Assembly: GCA_002785065.1 (NCBI GenBank)
Contig: PFLI01000138.1
Location: 1-14,273 of the forward strand
Source: Candidatus Roizmanbacteria bacterium CG_4_10_14_0_8_um_filter_33_9
GTDB lineage: Bacteria > Patescibacteriota > Microgenomatia > UBA1406 > GWC2-37-13
Reading direction: 5' to 3'
DNA length: 14,273 nucleotides
The notes below the pieces were generated by a model. The model saw only the letters and a list, made by a program, of their open reading frames with translations, ran no database searches and had not been told where the DNA came from. The first letter of the stretch is position 1, and each line of letters starts with the position of its first letter. The translations under genes and the position numbers were made by a program. Positions 1 to 6,365 of the stretch are shown here, one piece after another.

Positions 1-3000
1 CAATGTCGTCATTTTTTGCACTAACAGTTGCAATTTGAGATGTATTCCAGTTAAGCGGAGTAAAGGTGTATCTGGTTGCTGCAGTGGTTGCCTCCAGGGT
101 ATATGTTAAATCCAAAACAACATTCGCGGTTGGTTTTGAATTAAGTGAAATCAAATAAGTATCGGTGGATGTTCCGCTTGTTGTTTCGGTTACTGCGGTT
201 TCTCCATTTGTTTGGGTAAGGATAATTCCAGCAGTATCAATATCTGTGATATCTACATCAACTGAAGCAGCGGTAATTCCATTGTATGAACTATCAGTTG
301 ATCGTACACCATGGGTAATTTGTATAGTATGGTTTCCATTAATAATATTGTCATGTAGGGCAGTAACAGTAATAGTTTGTGGCGTATTCCAATTAGTGTC
401 TAAAAAAGTTAATAGGATAGGGGAAACAGTAAGAACTGCGCTTCCGGTTGCGTCAAAATAAACGGTTTTTGTTGGTTTTGAAGTAAGAGAAACAGTATAT
501 GTTCCAGAAGATCCTCCTTCGACAAGGTCAATATTTGATTCACTAATCGAAAGACCTACAGTATCAGAATCAGTAATTGATGCTGTTACTGAAGCAACTG
601 CGATTGCATCATAATAAGTATCAGAAGATGTAACAGTATGGGTAATTGTTGAAGAGTGATTTCCCTCTGCAATATAATCATGAATTGCTGAAACAGTAAC
701 TGTTTGAGGGGTATCCCAATTTGATGAAGTGAATGTCAATAATGAGGGACTTGCTGTTGCTTGTTGATCTGAAGATAATCTTATTGTTACATTTGCAGTT
801 GGTTTTGATGTTAATACAGCAGTATATGTATCAGTTATACCTGACTCGCTAATTGCTGTTGATCCACCTGATTCTACTAACGTAACTCCAGCTACATCAA
901 TATCTGTAATATTAGCAATAACGGTTCCCGCGGCTAATCCATTATATGTTGCATCACTTGAGCTTACCGTGTGGGTAATTGTTGAGGTATGATCTTCTTC
1001 GGCAACAAAGTCATGTACTGCGGTGACGGTAACAGTTTGGGTTATATTCCAGTTATATGGAGTGAACGTAAGAGTTGAAGAGGATATAGTACTTTGTGTA
1101 TCCGGTGTAATCGTAATAGTTACATTTGAGGAAGGTTGAGTAGTTAATTTTACAGAATAAGAATCAATGGTCCCGCTTTCTGTAACGTTTGTTCCATTTG
1201 TTTGCGAAATACTAACTGATGCAAATGTTCCTGGTGTGCCAAATACTTGGATGCGTTTATTAGAAATATCGCTTACATAAATACGATTTACTGAATCAAC
1301 TGCAATATTGCGAGGAATATTAAACTGTCCATCTCCCGTTCCATATTCTCCCCAACAAACTTGGTTTCCGCCAGAACTATCAAACCGTTGAATGCGGTTA
1401 TTTCCTGTATCTGCAACATAAATATTATTTGATGCGTCAATAGCCATTCCCTGCGGGCTATCCAGTTGTGGTTGTGCTTTTCCATCAGCCGATCCAAATT
1501 CTCCCCACATACCTAAATAATCACCATTTGCATTAAATTTTTGTATTCGATGATATGAAGTATCAGCAATATAAATATTATTATATGGATCAACGGTTAT
1601 TCCATACGGATTATTAAATGATCCTCCTGGAGGTGTTGGAGTTGGAGTTCCTGGACCAGGTGTTGTTTCCGGAGTAGGAGTAGGAGATCCTAAACTCAAG
1701 ATAAAGTCTCCGTTCGGATAAAACTTTACAACTCTATTATTACCAGTATCTGCTACATACATTTTTCCCGTTGCTTCGTTAGCTACATCTTTAGGTCCGG
1801 AAAATGCACCTATGGTAGGGATGGGAGTAATGTTTCTTGCCCAAGTACCATTTCTGTCAAATACTTCAACTTGATTATTGTCTGTATCTGAAACACAAAC
1901 TTCACCGCCTGTGTTTACACCTATTCCCATAGGGTTTAAAAATGAAGGTGAACCTGACCATTCTGCAAGTGGGGTGAATAATGGGTTAAATTTATGGATT
2001 GTTTGCGTATGATTATTGTTGATATAAAAATTATTTGATGAATCAAGCGCAATATCAATTGGCTGTTGGATTTCTGAAATTACTTTTGAGTCAAAACTTC
2101 CAGATGTTGAGTATTTGCTTATTTGAGTAAAGGGAATAATGGGGTATATGGTGTTTCCGTTTGCAGTAATGCTTGAAACAACAGAAATACCCGAGTCACC
2201 GCTTGTTGGACTGAAAACTAACTTAAAAGTACCTTGTTGGTCGAATTTTTGTACTCGTCCTGTTGTATCAGTTACATATATATCATAATTTCCATCTTCA
2301 GCTATGCGCTGTGGTTGATTAAATAGTCCATTTGATACTCCATATGAACCCCAATAAGGATAAAGGGTGGTAGGTGTTCCATCTGTGTTAAAACGCATAA
2401 TTCGGTTGTTTCCCGTATCAGCAACATACAAATATGTGTTTGCTCCATCATAGTATTTTAAGATTCCCTTTGGATTGCTAAATTGACTTGCTAGAGAACC
2501 TAAAGTGCCCCATTTATCGGTGTAAACTCCTCCAACTGTAATTTTTTGCACTCTGTTATTGCCCGTGTCAACAATATATAAATATGTATCGTCTGTTGTA
2601 ATTCCTGTAGGATTGTTAAACTCTAAATTACCTGTACCAGCGATTCCCCATGCTGCTGTAAATACTCCAGTGCTGGTAAATTTTTGAATACGGTTGTTTC
2701 CCGTATCAGCAACATATATATTTCCAGCTGAATCAATAGTAATTCCCTGAGGCTGTTTTAACTTACCGTCTGATACTCCAAATCCTCCCCAATCGCGTAC
2801 ATATGCGAGAGCAAAGGGACTCGCAGTGATAGTATATTCTTCGATACGGGAGTAATTAGAATTGACCACATATAAAGTGGTTCCGTCAGAAGTTACAACC
2901 GCATCAGACCAGTTTCCTTGAAATTTATACAAAAATTTATTCCATGATTGAGGAGTTGCACAACCGGTTTGTGCTAAAACAGGAGAAATATAAAAGAAAG

Positions 3001-3070
3001 CCGCAAATAAAACGGCTATTAAAATAAATATATTCTTGTTAAAAAAGCCCGGTAAGTTGCTCTTTTTCAA
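1..3070 (-). CDS. Secreted NHL-repeat / Calx-beta-like repeat surface protein (C-terminus off the left edge)
   Basis: The minus-strand frame is open from 3070 to the window edge, giving at least 1023 codons. The N-terminus (MKKSNLPGFFNKN, then a hydrophobic run ending SPVLAQTG) is a signal peptide. About ten NHL repeats follow, with the recurring signature YVADTGNNRIQKF and a preceding GQFNxPxGIxxD segment; together they should form beta-propellers. A Pro/Thr-rich linker (SPTPTPETTPGPGTPTPTP, + 1621-1690) splits the NHL block. From about + 1230 leftward come four Ig-fold units of 109-114 residues, the last incomplete, with the core TFTxxNWxxxQTVTVxAxHD and an ITDxD end; these resemble Calx-beta domains. 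The only plausible in-frame start is TTG at 3070: no ATG or GTG lies upstream and no Shine-Dalgarno site is seen, so the exact start is uncertain. A role in surface binding or adhesion is inferred, not shown. The protein lies outside the membrane by its signal peptide. Confidence 0.87.
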   Translation of the reverse strand, partial: MKKSNLPGFFNKNIFILIAVLFAAFFYISPVLAQTGCATPQSWNKFLYKFQGNWSDAVVTSDGTTLYVVNSNYSRIEEYTITASPFALAYVRDWGGFGVSDGKLKQPQGITIDSAGNIYVADTGNNRIQKFTSTGVFTAAWGIAGTGNLEFNNPTGITTDDTYLYIVDTGNNRVQKITVGGVYTDKWGTLGSLASQFSNPKGILKYYDGANTYLYVADTGNNRIMRFNTDGTPTTLYPYWGSYGVSNGLFNQPQRIAEDGNYDIYVTDTTGRVQKFDQQGTFKLVFSPTSGDSGISVVSSITANGNTIYPIIPFTQISKYSTSGSFDSKVISEIQQPIDIALDSSNNFYINNNHTQTIHKFNPLFTPLAEWSGSPSFLNPMGIGVNTGGEVCVSDTDNNQVEVFDRNGTWARNITPIPTIGAFSGPKDVANEATGKMYVADTGNNRVVKFYPNGDFILSLGSPTPTPETTPGPGTPTPTPPGGSFNNPYGITVDPYNNIYIADTSYHRIQKFNANGDYLGMWGEFGSADGKAQPQLDSPQGMAIDASNNIYVADTGNNRIQRFDSSGGNQVCWGEYGTGDGQFNIPRNIAVDSVNRIYVSDISNKRIQVFGTPGTFASVSISQTNGTNVTESGTIDSYSVKLTTQPSSNVTITITPDTQSTISSSTLTFTPYNWNITQTVTVTAVHDFVAEEDHTSTITHTVSSSDATYNGLAAGTVIANITDIDVAGVTLVESGGSTAISESGITDTYTAVLTSKPTANVTIRLSSDQQATASPSLLTFTSSNWDTPQTVTVSAIHDYIAEGNHSSTITHTVTSSDTYYDAIAVASVTASITDSDTVGLSISESNIDLVEGGSSGTYTVSLTSKPTKTVYFDATGSAVLTVSPILLTFLDTNWNTPQTITVTALHDNIINGNHTIQITHGVRSTDSSYNGITAASVDVDITDIDTAGIILTQTNGETAVTETTSGTSTDTYLISLNSKPTANVVLDLTYTLEATTAATRYTFTPLNWNTSQIATVSAKNDDI
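2403..2716. repeat. 26-bp identical direct repeats inside the NHL block
   Basis: Positions 2403-2428 and 2691-2716 are identical over 26 bases. They encode the same NHL signature (VADTGNNRI) in two propeller blades 288 bp (96 codons) apart, so recombination between them would delete blades in frame. Confidence 0.8.
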
Positions 3071-3121
3071 AAAAATACGGATACGAAAAATAAAATTGAT
3101 AATAGATTTCTCTAATACTTT

Positions 3122-3151
3122 ACTATAATAAGAATTTGAGGCGTTTGTCAA
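3122..3151 (-). promoter_or_regulatory. Sigma-70-type promoter for the NHL-repeat protein
   Basis: On the minus strand TTGACA (3146-3151) is followed after 17 bases by TTATAG (3123-3128), or after 18 by TATAGT (3122-3127). Transcription would start near 3115, about 45 bases before the TTG start codon. The -35 hexamer is a perfect consensus. Confidence 0.7.
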
Positions 3152-3168
3152 GCGTAACACACCAGTAA

Positions 3169-3232
3169 ATTAAAGGATTAAAGAGTTAACAAGTTAACGG
3201 ATTGATAATATATAATTCGTTAACCCGTTAAC
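3169..3232. repeat. Octamer-period repeat with inverted halves in a divergent spacer
   Basis: The spacer between the NHL gene and the metallopeptidase can be cut into 8-base words: ATTAAAGG, ATTAAAGA, GTTAACAA, GTTAACGG, ATTGATAA, TATATAAT, TCGTTAAC, CCGTTAAC. The arms GTTAACAAGTTAACG (3185-3199) and CGTTAACCCGTTAAC (3218-3232) are inverted repeats matching at 13 of 15 positions. A TATAAT hexamer (3211-3216) sits between them, 32 bases before the ATG at 3249, and could be its -10 box. The arms could be an operator or a dispersed palindromic repeat; the sequence alone does not decide. Confidence 0.65.
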
Positions 3233-3248
3233 CAAATAATTAAAAACT

Positions 3249-3626
3249 ATGAAATATATTAAAGCACTGGATATAAAAAAACAGGTTGATTTTCTTATAG
3301 AACAACTTTCTTTTACCCACATAAAAGCCTCAAATATTCATTGTATTCGCTCCCTTGATGCAAAAACACGTGCATATGCCCGGATTTGGGGGATGGCGCG
3401 GTTATTTAAAGAAGTAGTTGGTATAGAGCCTCATTATATTATTGAAGTTATTGCAAAAAAATTCGATAAACTTTCCGATCGTGAAAAAATAAAAACTATT
3501 ATTCATGAACTTATGCATATTCCCAAAACATTTTCAGGAGCGCTTCTTTCTCATCGAGGTCATTATCATCAAATAAATGACAGGCAGATTGAAAAATTGT
3601 ATAGGGATTTTTTAAAGAAATATTAA
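3249..3626 (+). CDS. Putative zinc metallopeptidase, small HExxH protein
   Basis: The 125-residue protein carries HELMH at residues 86-90, the zincin zinc-binding and catalytic motif (His86, Glu87, His90). A histidine cluster, HRGHYH (102-107), can supply the third ligand. The segment IIHELMHIPKTFSG recalls the small putative metallopeptidases found in archaea, phages and candidate-phylum bacteria; this assignment is from memory of the family. There is no signal peptide or membrane segment, so it should be cytoplasmic. No Shine-Dalgarno site precedes the ATG; a possible TATAAT lies at 3211-3216. It stands alone, divergent from the NHL gene and convergent with the hydrolase operon. Its substrate is unknown. 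Confidence 0.72.
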   Translation: MKYIKALDIKKQVDFLIEQLSFTHIKASNIHCIRSLDAKTRAYARIWGMARLFKEVVGIEPHYIIEVIAKKFDKLSDREKIKTIIHELMHIPKTFSGALLSHRGHYHQINDRQIEKLYRDFLKKY

Positions 3627-3642
3627 AATATTTAATGTTTTT

Positions 3643-3834
3643 TTATATATATCTCTCATGCGGTGTCTGTTTGAAAATATCCGAACTGATTTCATTAACG
3701 GGCTCGGCGGGCGGAATTCCCCCCCACACCCCCCTTCCGCCCGCCTCGCCTTGCCTGCCCGACCGAAACTGAAAAGTGAAGGCGGGAACCGGAGCGGAAA
3801 GGACAATTTCAAGTTTTTCTTTGGCGGCTTTCAT
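3643..3834 (-). CDS. Dubious small ORF carrying a GC-rich repeat, possible gene remnant
   Basis: A 63-residue frame starts with ATG 7 bases after the stop of the cysteine hydrolase gene and reads MKAAKEKLEIVLSAP at its start and NEISSDIFKQTPHERYI at its end. These two ends look like ordinary AT-rich coding sequence. The middle (residues about 14-45) is Gly/Arg/Pro-rich and is simply the translation of the GC-rich repeat. It may be a third operon gene invaded in frame by a repeat, a pseudogene, or not coding at all. No family is recognised. Confidence 0.25.
   Translation of the reverse strand: MKAAKEKLEIVLSAPVPAFTFQFRSGRQGEAGGRGVWGGIPPAEPVNEISSDIFKQTPHERYI
3701..3800. repeat. GC-rich palindromic repeat island
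   Basis: About 100 bases of very high GC lie in an otherwise AT-rich region. They contain a perfect 11-bp inverted repeat, GGCGGGCGGAA (3706-3716) and TTCCGCCCGCC (3735-3745), around a C-rich loop, followed by a second GC-rich stretch with GCCTGCCC and GGCGGG. The composition contrast suggests an acquired repeat element. It is not a typical rho-independent terminator because no T-run follows the hairpin on either strand. Confidence 0.6.
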
Positions 3835-3841
3835 TAAAATT

Positions 3842-4360
3842 CTACTGAATTTTAACTCTGGCGGCAAATTCTTTCTTTGCTAAATTTTTCTTGATAATTT
3901 CTAAAGCAGCGTTGTCTAGCTGCTCTCCAGAATGGCTTAATGATAAATCAGTAAGCACTTCGACTTCATAATTTAAGTCAAACGCGTCAAAGGCGGAAGC
4001 AAGTACACAAGCGTCAATATCTATACCACAAAGCCACAATTTTGTAATTTGATTGCGCTTTATAAAATTAGCAAATTCATTCGATTTGAAAATTGAATAA
4101 CTTGCTTTCTCGAAAAGATTGCTTTCATTTACGAATTTTTCAAGCGCAGGATGGATGTCGGTATCAGGCGAACCGAGACACTTTTTCCAATTCAACAACT
4201 TGAAATAATTCGATCCTTCGCGATTAACAAATTTTGTAAATAGCAAAAAATCAAATTTATTCTTATCAATAAATTGAGCAATCTTTTCGGGGATGCTCTT
4301 TGTATGCTCATTTACGAAATAGTTTTGAACATCTATGACGATAAGCGCGTTCTTGCTCAT
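3842..4360 (-). CDS. Isochorismatase-like cysteine hydrolase
   Basis: The 172-residue protein fits the isochorismatase/nicotinamidase superfamily in length and motifs. The expected Asp-Lys-Cys triad is visible: Asp10 in ALIVIDVQNYF, Lys85 in LFEKASYS, and Cys118 in GIDIDACVLASAFDAF. The last segment is the conserved nucleophile loop, with Cys111 just before it. Members hydrolyse amide or C-N bonds (nicotinamide, N-carbamoyl compounds) or vinyl ethers; the substrate here cannot be told. It starts 4 bases after the cyclase-family gene stops, so the two form an operon and probably act on related amides. The stop codon lies in the loop of an AT-rich 7-bp hairpin (3836-3853). No signal peptide; cytoplasmic. 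Confidence 0.85.
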   Translation of the reverse strand: MSKNALIVIDVQNYFVNEHTKSIPEKIAQFIDKNKFDFLLFTKFVNREGSNYFKLLNWKKCLGSPDTDIHPALEKFVNESNLFEKASYSIFKSNEFANFIKRNQITKLWLCGIDIDACVLASAFDAFDLNYEVEVLTDLSLSHSGEQLDNAALEIIKKNLAKKEFAARVKIQ

Positions 4361-4364
4361 ATTG

Positions 4365-4982
4365 CTATTTGATTTTTGCGATTACTCTCACTGGCGCGGC
4401 CTCAGTGTGTAGCTTCGCTGGCAAGGCAAAAACTTCAAAGTCCTTGACGCCGACCAGTGATTCTAAATTAGTAAGATTTTCGATAATTAGAATTTCTTTT
4501 CCAAGCAAGAGTTTATGAACCTTGAACGGCGGTCTATCGGGACTTGGCGTATCCATACCAACTATTTTGACGCCAAGTTCGATTGCTTTGCTAGCGAAAT
4601 CTTCTCCAATTTCTGGAAATTTTTCGTAATATTCTGCTTCGCGATATTTTTTGGAGAAACCAGTTATCACAAATACAATGTCATCTTTCTTCGCACCGCT
4701 TTTTTCAAGAAAATCAGCATTCACGATTGACGCGCCTCTCGCGTCAATCAAACAACCTTTACCGAGAAACTTCTCAACAGCAATATCAGAAAGCCGTTTG
4801 CCGCCCTCTAGCATGTGGAGAGGCGCGTCCATGTGCGTTCCGACATGCATTCCAGTTTTTATTTGATAGTCGGTATAGCCCTCTTTGTGTAGGTCAGCTA
4901 CTTGCGTGAATTCCGGAATTGGATCGCCCGGATACACGGGCATTTGGGCGTCAAACGTATGTGTTAGGTCAATGTATTTCAT
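4365..4982 (-). CDS. Cyclase family protein, kynurenine formamidase (KynB)-like metal hydrolase
   Basis: The 205-residue protein has the signature of the putative cyclase/KynB family: HVGTHMDAPLH at residues 46-56, giving His46, His50 and Asp52 as metal ligands and His56 as a probable catalytic residue. N-terminal IDLTHTF and MPVYPGDP (residues 4-21) are also family hallmarks, and the length is usual. Family members use Zn or Mn to hydrolyse N-formylkynurenine or related amides, esters or lactones. No other kynurenine gene is nearby, so the substrate may differ. It is the first intact gene of an operon with the cysteine hydrolase. The ATG at 4982 lies 4 bases after the stop of the truncated HTH fragment, suggesting that the HTH gene once regulated or led this operon. 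Confidence 0.85.
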   Translation of the reverse strand: MKYIDLTHTFDAQMPVYPGDPIPEFTQVADLHKEGYTDYQIKTGMHVGTHMDAPLHMLEGGKRLSDIAVEKFLGKGCLIDARGASIVNADFLEKSGAKKDDIVFVITGFSKKYREAEYYEKFPEIGEDFASKAIELGVKIVGMDTPSPDRPPFKVHKLLLGKEILIIENLTNLESLVGVKDFEVFALPAKLHTEAAPVRVIAKIK

Positions 4983-4986
4983 ATTT

Positions 4987-5117
4987 TCATTTCAATAAGT
5001 CTTCAACAGAAACACCAAGAACTTTGGCAATCTTTACTATCATTTGAACACCCGGCTTTTTTACAAAATCTCCTTCAATTTTCGCAAGGGTTGAATATTT
5101 AAGCTCGGCTTTCCGTG
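4987..5117 (-). pseudogene. Truncated XRE-type HTH regulator fragment abutting tRNA-Ser
   Basis: About 43 codons match the C-terminal half of a Cro/C1-type HTH domain: ARKAELKYSTLAKIEG, then VQMIVKIAKVLGVSVEDLLK. The first half of the domain (helices 1-2) is missing. Coding similarity stops exactly at the 3' end of tRNA-Ser, whose discriminator base supplies the first base of the Ala codon. The only longer frame runs backward through the tRNA itself, and no usable start precedes the HTH part, so it is unlikely to make a DNA-binding protein. It sits 4 bases before the cyclase gene, as a former operon regulator would. Confidence 0.75.
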
Positions 5118-5203
5118 CGGAGGGTACAGGATTTGAACCTGTGCGAGTCTTGCGACTCAAGGGATTAGCACTCCCTCGCTTTGGACCGCTCAGCCAACCC
5201 TCC
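5118..5203 (-). tRNA. tRNA-Ser(GCT)
   Basis: The minus strand folds as a class II tRNA. The acceptor stem is GGAGGGT/ACCCTCC with discriminator G at 5118. The anticodon stem-loop is AGGGA-GTGCTAA-TCCCT with anticodon GCT. There is a long variable arm (GAGTC GCAA GACTC) and a T arm ACAGG-TTCAAAT-CCTGT. No CCA is encoded; CACGG follows. Confidence 0.95.
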
Positions 5204-5234
5204 ATTAGAATCGTTAACAAGTGATAACTGTATT

Positions 5235-5240
5235 ATTATA
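5235..5240 (-). promoter_or_regulatory. -10 box upstream of tRNA-Ser
   Basis: A TATAAT hexamer on the minus strand ends 31 bases before the tRNA-Ser 5' end. No good -35 hexamer is seen at the right spacing, so it is a weak call. Confidence 0.4.
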
Positions 5241-5250
5241 CACGAACCTA

Positions 5251-5316
5251 TAAGTTGATGAGGGGGGAGTTGAACACTGTGAAAATTGATAATAGCTTTA
5301 CAGTATAAACCCCCAC
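5251..5316 (-). repeat. tRNA-Leu 3'-end duplicate with an inserted hairpin (copy A)
   Basis: Positions 5251-5275 match 5417-5441, the tRNA-Leu acceptor/T-arm 3' end plus 5 bases beyond it, at 23 of 25 bases. The T-loop is interrupted by about 33 bases with their own ACTGT/ACAGT stem, after which AACCCCCAC resumes the T-arm. No matching 5' acceptor strand, D arm or anticodon arm exists, so it is not a tRNA gene. Confidence 0.7.
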
Positions 5317-5355
5317 GAATGAACAGTATTTATCTGTTTGCTAAAACCTGTGTCG

Positions 5356-5412
5356 CAGAGAGGAGTTGAACACTGTAAAGATTAGCTTATGCTTTGGAGT
5401 GTAAACCTCCAC
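5356..5412 (-). repeat. Second T-arm-like repeat with an inserted hairpin (copy B)
   Basis: The 54 bases at 5358-5411 align without gaps to copy A (5262-5315), with 39 identities, including GAGTTGAACACTGT. The outer 5-bp stem is mostly kept, with one compensatory change: G-C at 5265/5312 becomes A-T at 5361/5408. The hairpin insert differs most in its loop. This points to a selected or copied structure rather than chance. Confidence 0.6.
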
Positions 5413-5420
5413 TTATTAAG

Positions 5421-5502
5421 TGGACGAGGGGGGAGTTGAACCCCCACCTCTTGCGAGATACGCTTCTGAAACGTACGCGTATGCCAATTCCGCCACTCGT
5501 CC
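5421..5502 (-). tRNA. tRNA-Leu(CAG)
   Basis: The minus strand folds as a class II tRNA. The acceptor stem is GGACGAG/CTCGTCC with discriminator A at 5421. The anticodon stem-loop is TACGT-TTCAGAA-GCGTA with anticodon CAG. The variable arm is TCTC GCAA GAGG and the T arm GGGGG-TTCAACT-CCCCC. No CCA is encoded. A 15-base palindrome, CCACTTATTAAGTGG (5409-5423), spans its 3' terminus. Confidence 0.95.
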
Positions 5503-5515
5503 AATATATAAATGC

Positions 5516-5521
5516 ATTATA
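5516..5521 (-). promoter_or_regulatory. -10 box upstream of tRNA-Leu
   Basis: A TATAAT hexamer on the minus strand lies 13 bases before the tRNA 5' end. The matching -35 region (GGCAAA at 5539-5544) falls in the left 34-bp repeat and is poor. Confidence 0.45.
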
Positions 5522-5539
5522 TCAATTTCTTCTTCATTT

Positions 5540-5573
5540 TTGCCTCAAAATCCATCTTAAACAACCAAAGTTG
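5540..5573. repeat. Left copy of a 34-bp perfect direct repeat
   Basis: Identical to 6389-6422, which encodes the C-terminal QLWLFKMDFEA of the nucleotidyltransferase. Read on the minus strand in the same frame, this copy continues to a short alternative end, KMKKKLI and a stop, just before the tRNA-Leu -10 box. It therefore looks like the original 3' end of the nucleotidyltransferase gene, or an att-like duplicate of it. Confidence 0.9.
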
Positions 5574-5587
5574 GATACAACTTATAC

Positions 5588-5616
5588 TTGACATAGTTTT
5601 TAACTTTAGTTATTAT
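5588..5616 (+). promoter_or_regulatory. Consensus promoter for the orphan gene
   Basis: TTGACA (5588-5593), a 17-base spacer, then TATTAT (5611-5616). The start site would be near 5623, leaving a 56-base AT-rich leader. The promoter lies inside the repeat-bounded segment. Confidence 0.75.
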
Positions 5617-5678
5617 TATATTAACTTAAATTTAAAACTAATAATATTTACTATTTAATAAATTTAGGTTAAAAAAAT

Positions 5679-6320
5679 ATGTCTGACTCAACAGGTAGAG
5701 AAACAACACTTGATCCAGCAATTTTAGGTCTTAGAGAGGCTACACAAGAGCCGGTTGACGCAGATATAAAACGTTTTTCTGAAATCGAAGCCAAAGCAGT
5801 AGAATACGGAGTTACTCGAGCTGATTTAGAAGGGGCGATTATAAAGCATACTCCATCAATGCAAGAGATGTATGCGTTTGTTGTTACAAGAGCGCTTATG
5901 GCCGAAAGAGATGCCGCTTCTCGAAGAGATTATAGAGGTTATCCTATAAAGGATAGAACAGCTAGTGAAAATAACCCACAACATGATATTTATGCGACCA
6001 TATCTCGGATAGGTGAAATTACATCGGTTACTTTAATGAAAAATATAGAAAAAGGAAGTATACTTTATACCTTAGTAAGAAAATTAGACCATGGAAGACC
6101 TCAGTATTTCGCAGAATATTCGGGTAAGAGAAATAGTGCCATACTTGACACTGAAGGACGCAACCCATTTGGTAGGAAATTATTTAATCCTGATTTGAAG
6201 AATGAACGGGTTTATGTAAAGGATCTACAATGGGTTTTTTCTAGACTAGGAGGATTTCCGCCTGGTTTCATGGCTCTTCCGGCTGAAGCTCCAAAAACTC
6301 TTGTTGATGCAGCAAAATAG
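5679..6320 (+). CDS. Orphan hypothetical protein in a repeat-bounded cassette
   Basis: The 213-residue protein is not recognised. It has no signal peptide, membrane helix or obvious catalytic motif. The N-terminal 75 residues are acidic and probably helical; the middle has an Arg/Asp-rich stretch (residues 79-95, RDAASRRDYRGYPIKDR); the C-terminal half is basic and aromatic, with KGSILYTLVRKLDHGRPQYF and VYVKDLQWVFSRLGGFPPGF. Its Ala/Arg/Glu-rich composition differs from the Ile/Lys/Asn-rich neighbour at 6366-7304. It has its own consensus promoter, no clear Shine-Dalgarno site, and ends 46 bases before the convergent nucleotidyltransferase stop. The codon pattern and good start support a real gene. 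A role as cassette cargo is inferred only from position. Confidence 0.75.
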   Translation: MSDSTGRETTLDPAILGLREATQEPVDADIKRFSEIEAKAVEYGVTRADLEGAIIKHTPSMQEMYAFVVTRALMAERDAASRRDYRGYPIKDRTASENNPQHDIYATISRIGEITSVTLMKNIEKGSILYTLVRKLDHGRPQYFAEYSGKRNSAILDTEGRNPFGRKLFNPDLKNERVYVKDLQWVFSRLGGFPPGFMALPAEAPKTLVDAAK

Positions 6321-6365
6321 TTATTCGAGGAGACTTAATTGTTTATTTGATCTGATTTATTTTTA

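Noticed and set aside
165..461. Plus-strand 98-codon frame
   Set aside because: It is antisense to the Calx-beta-like repeats, which show clear protein periodicity on the minus strand.
2403..2716. CRISPR array
   Set aside because: The repeated segments are codons of NHL blades in one open frame, with coding spacers of differing sequence and no regular short spacing.
3836..3853. Rho-independent terminator after the cysteine hydrolase gene
   Set aside because: The 7-bp AAAATTC/GAATTTT hairpin is AT-only, holds the stop codon in its loop and is not followed by a T-run.
4987..5220. A 77-residue frame reading through tRNA-Ser into the HTH fragment
   Set aside because: Its first half is a translation of the tRNA itself and only the C-terminal part resembles a protein, so it is treated as a truncated fragment.
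5251..5412. Two further tRNA genes
   Set aside because: T-arm-like stems are present, but there is no 5' acceptor strand, D arm or anticodon arm, and the T-loop is interrupted.
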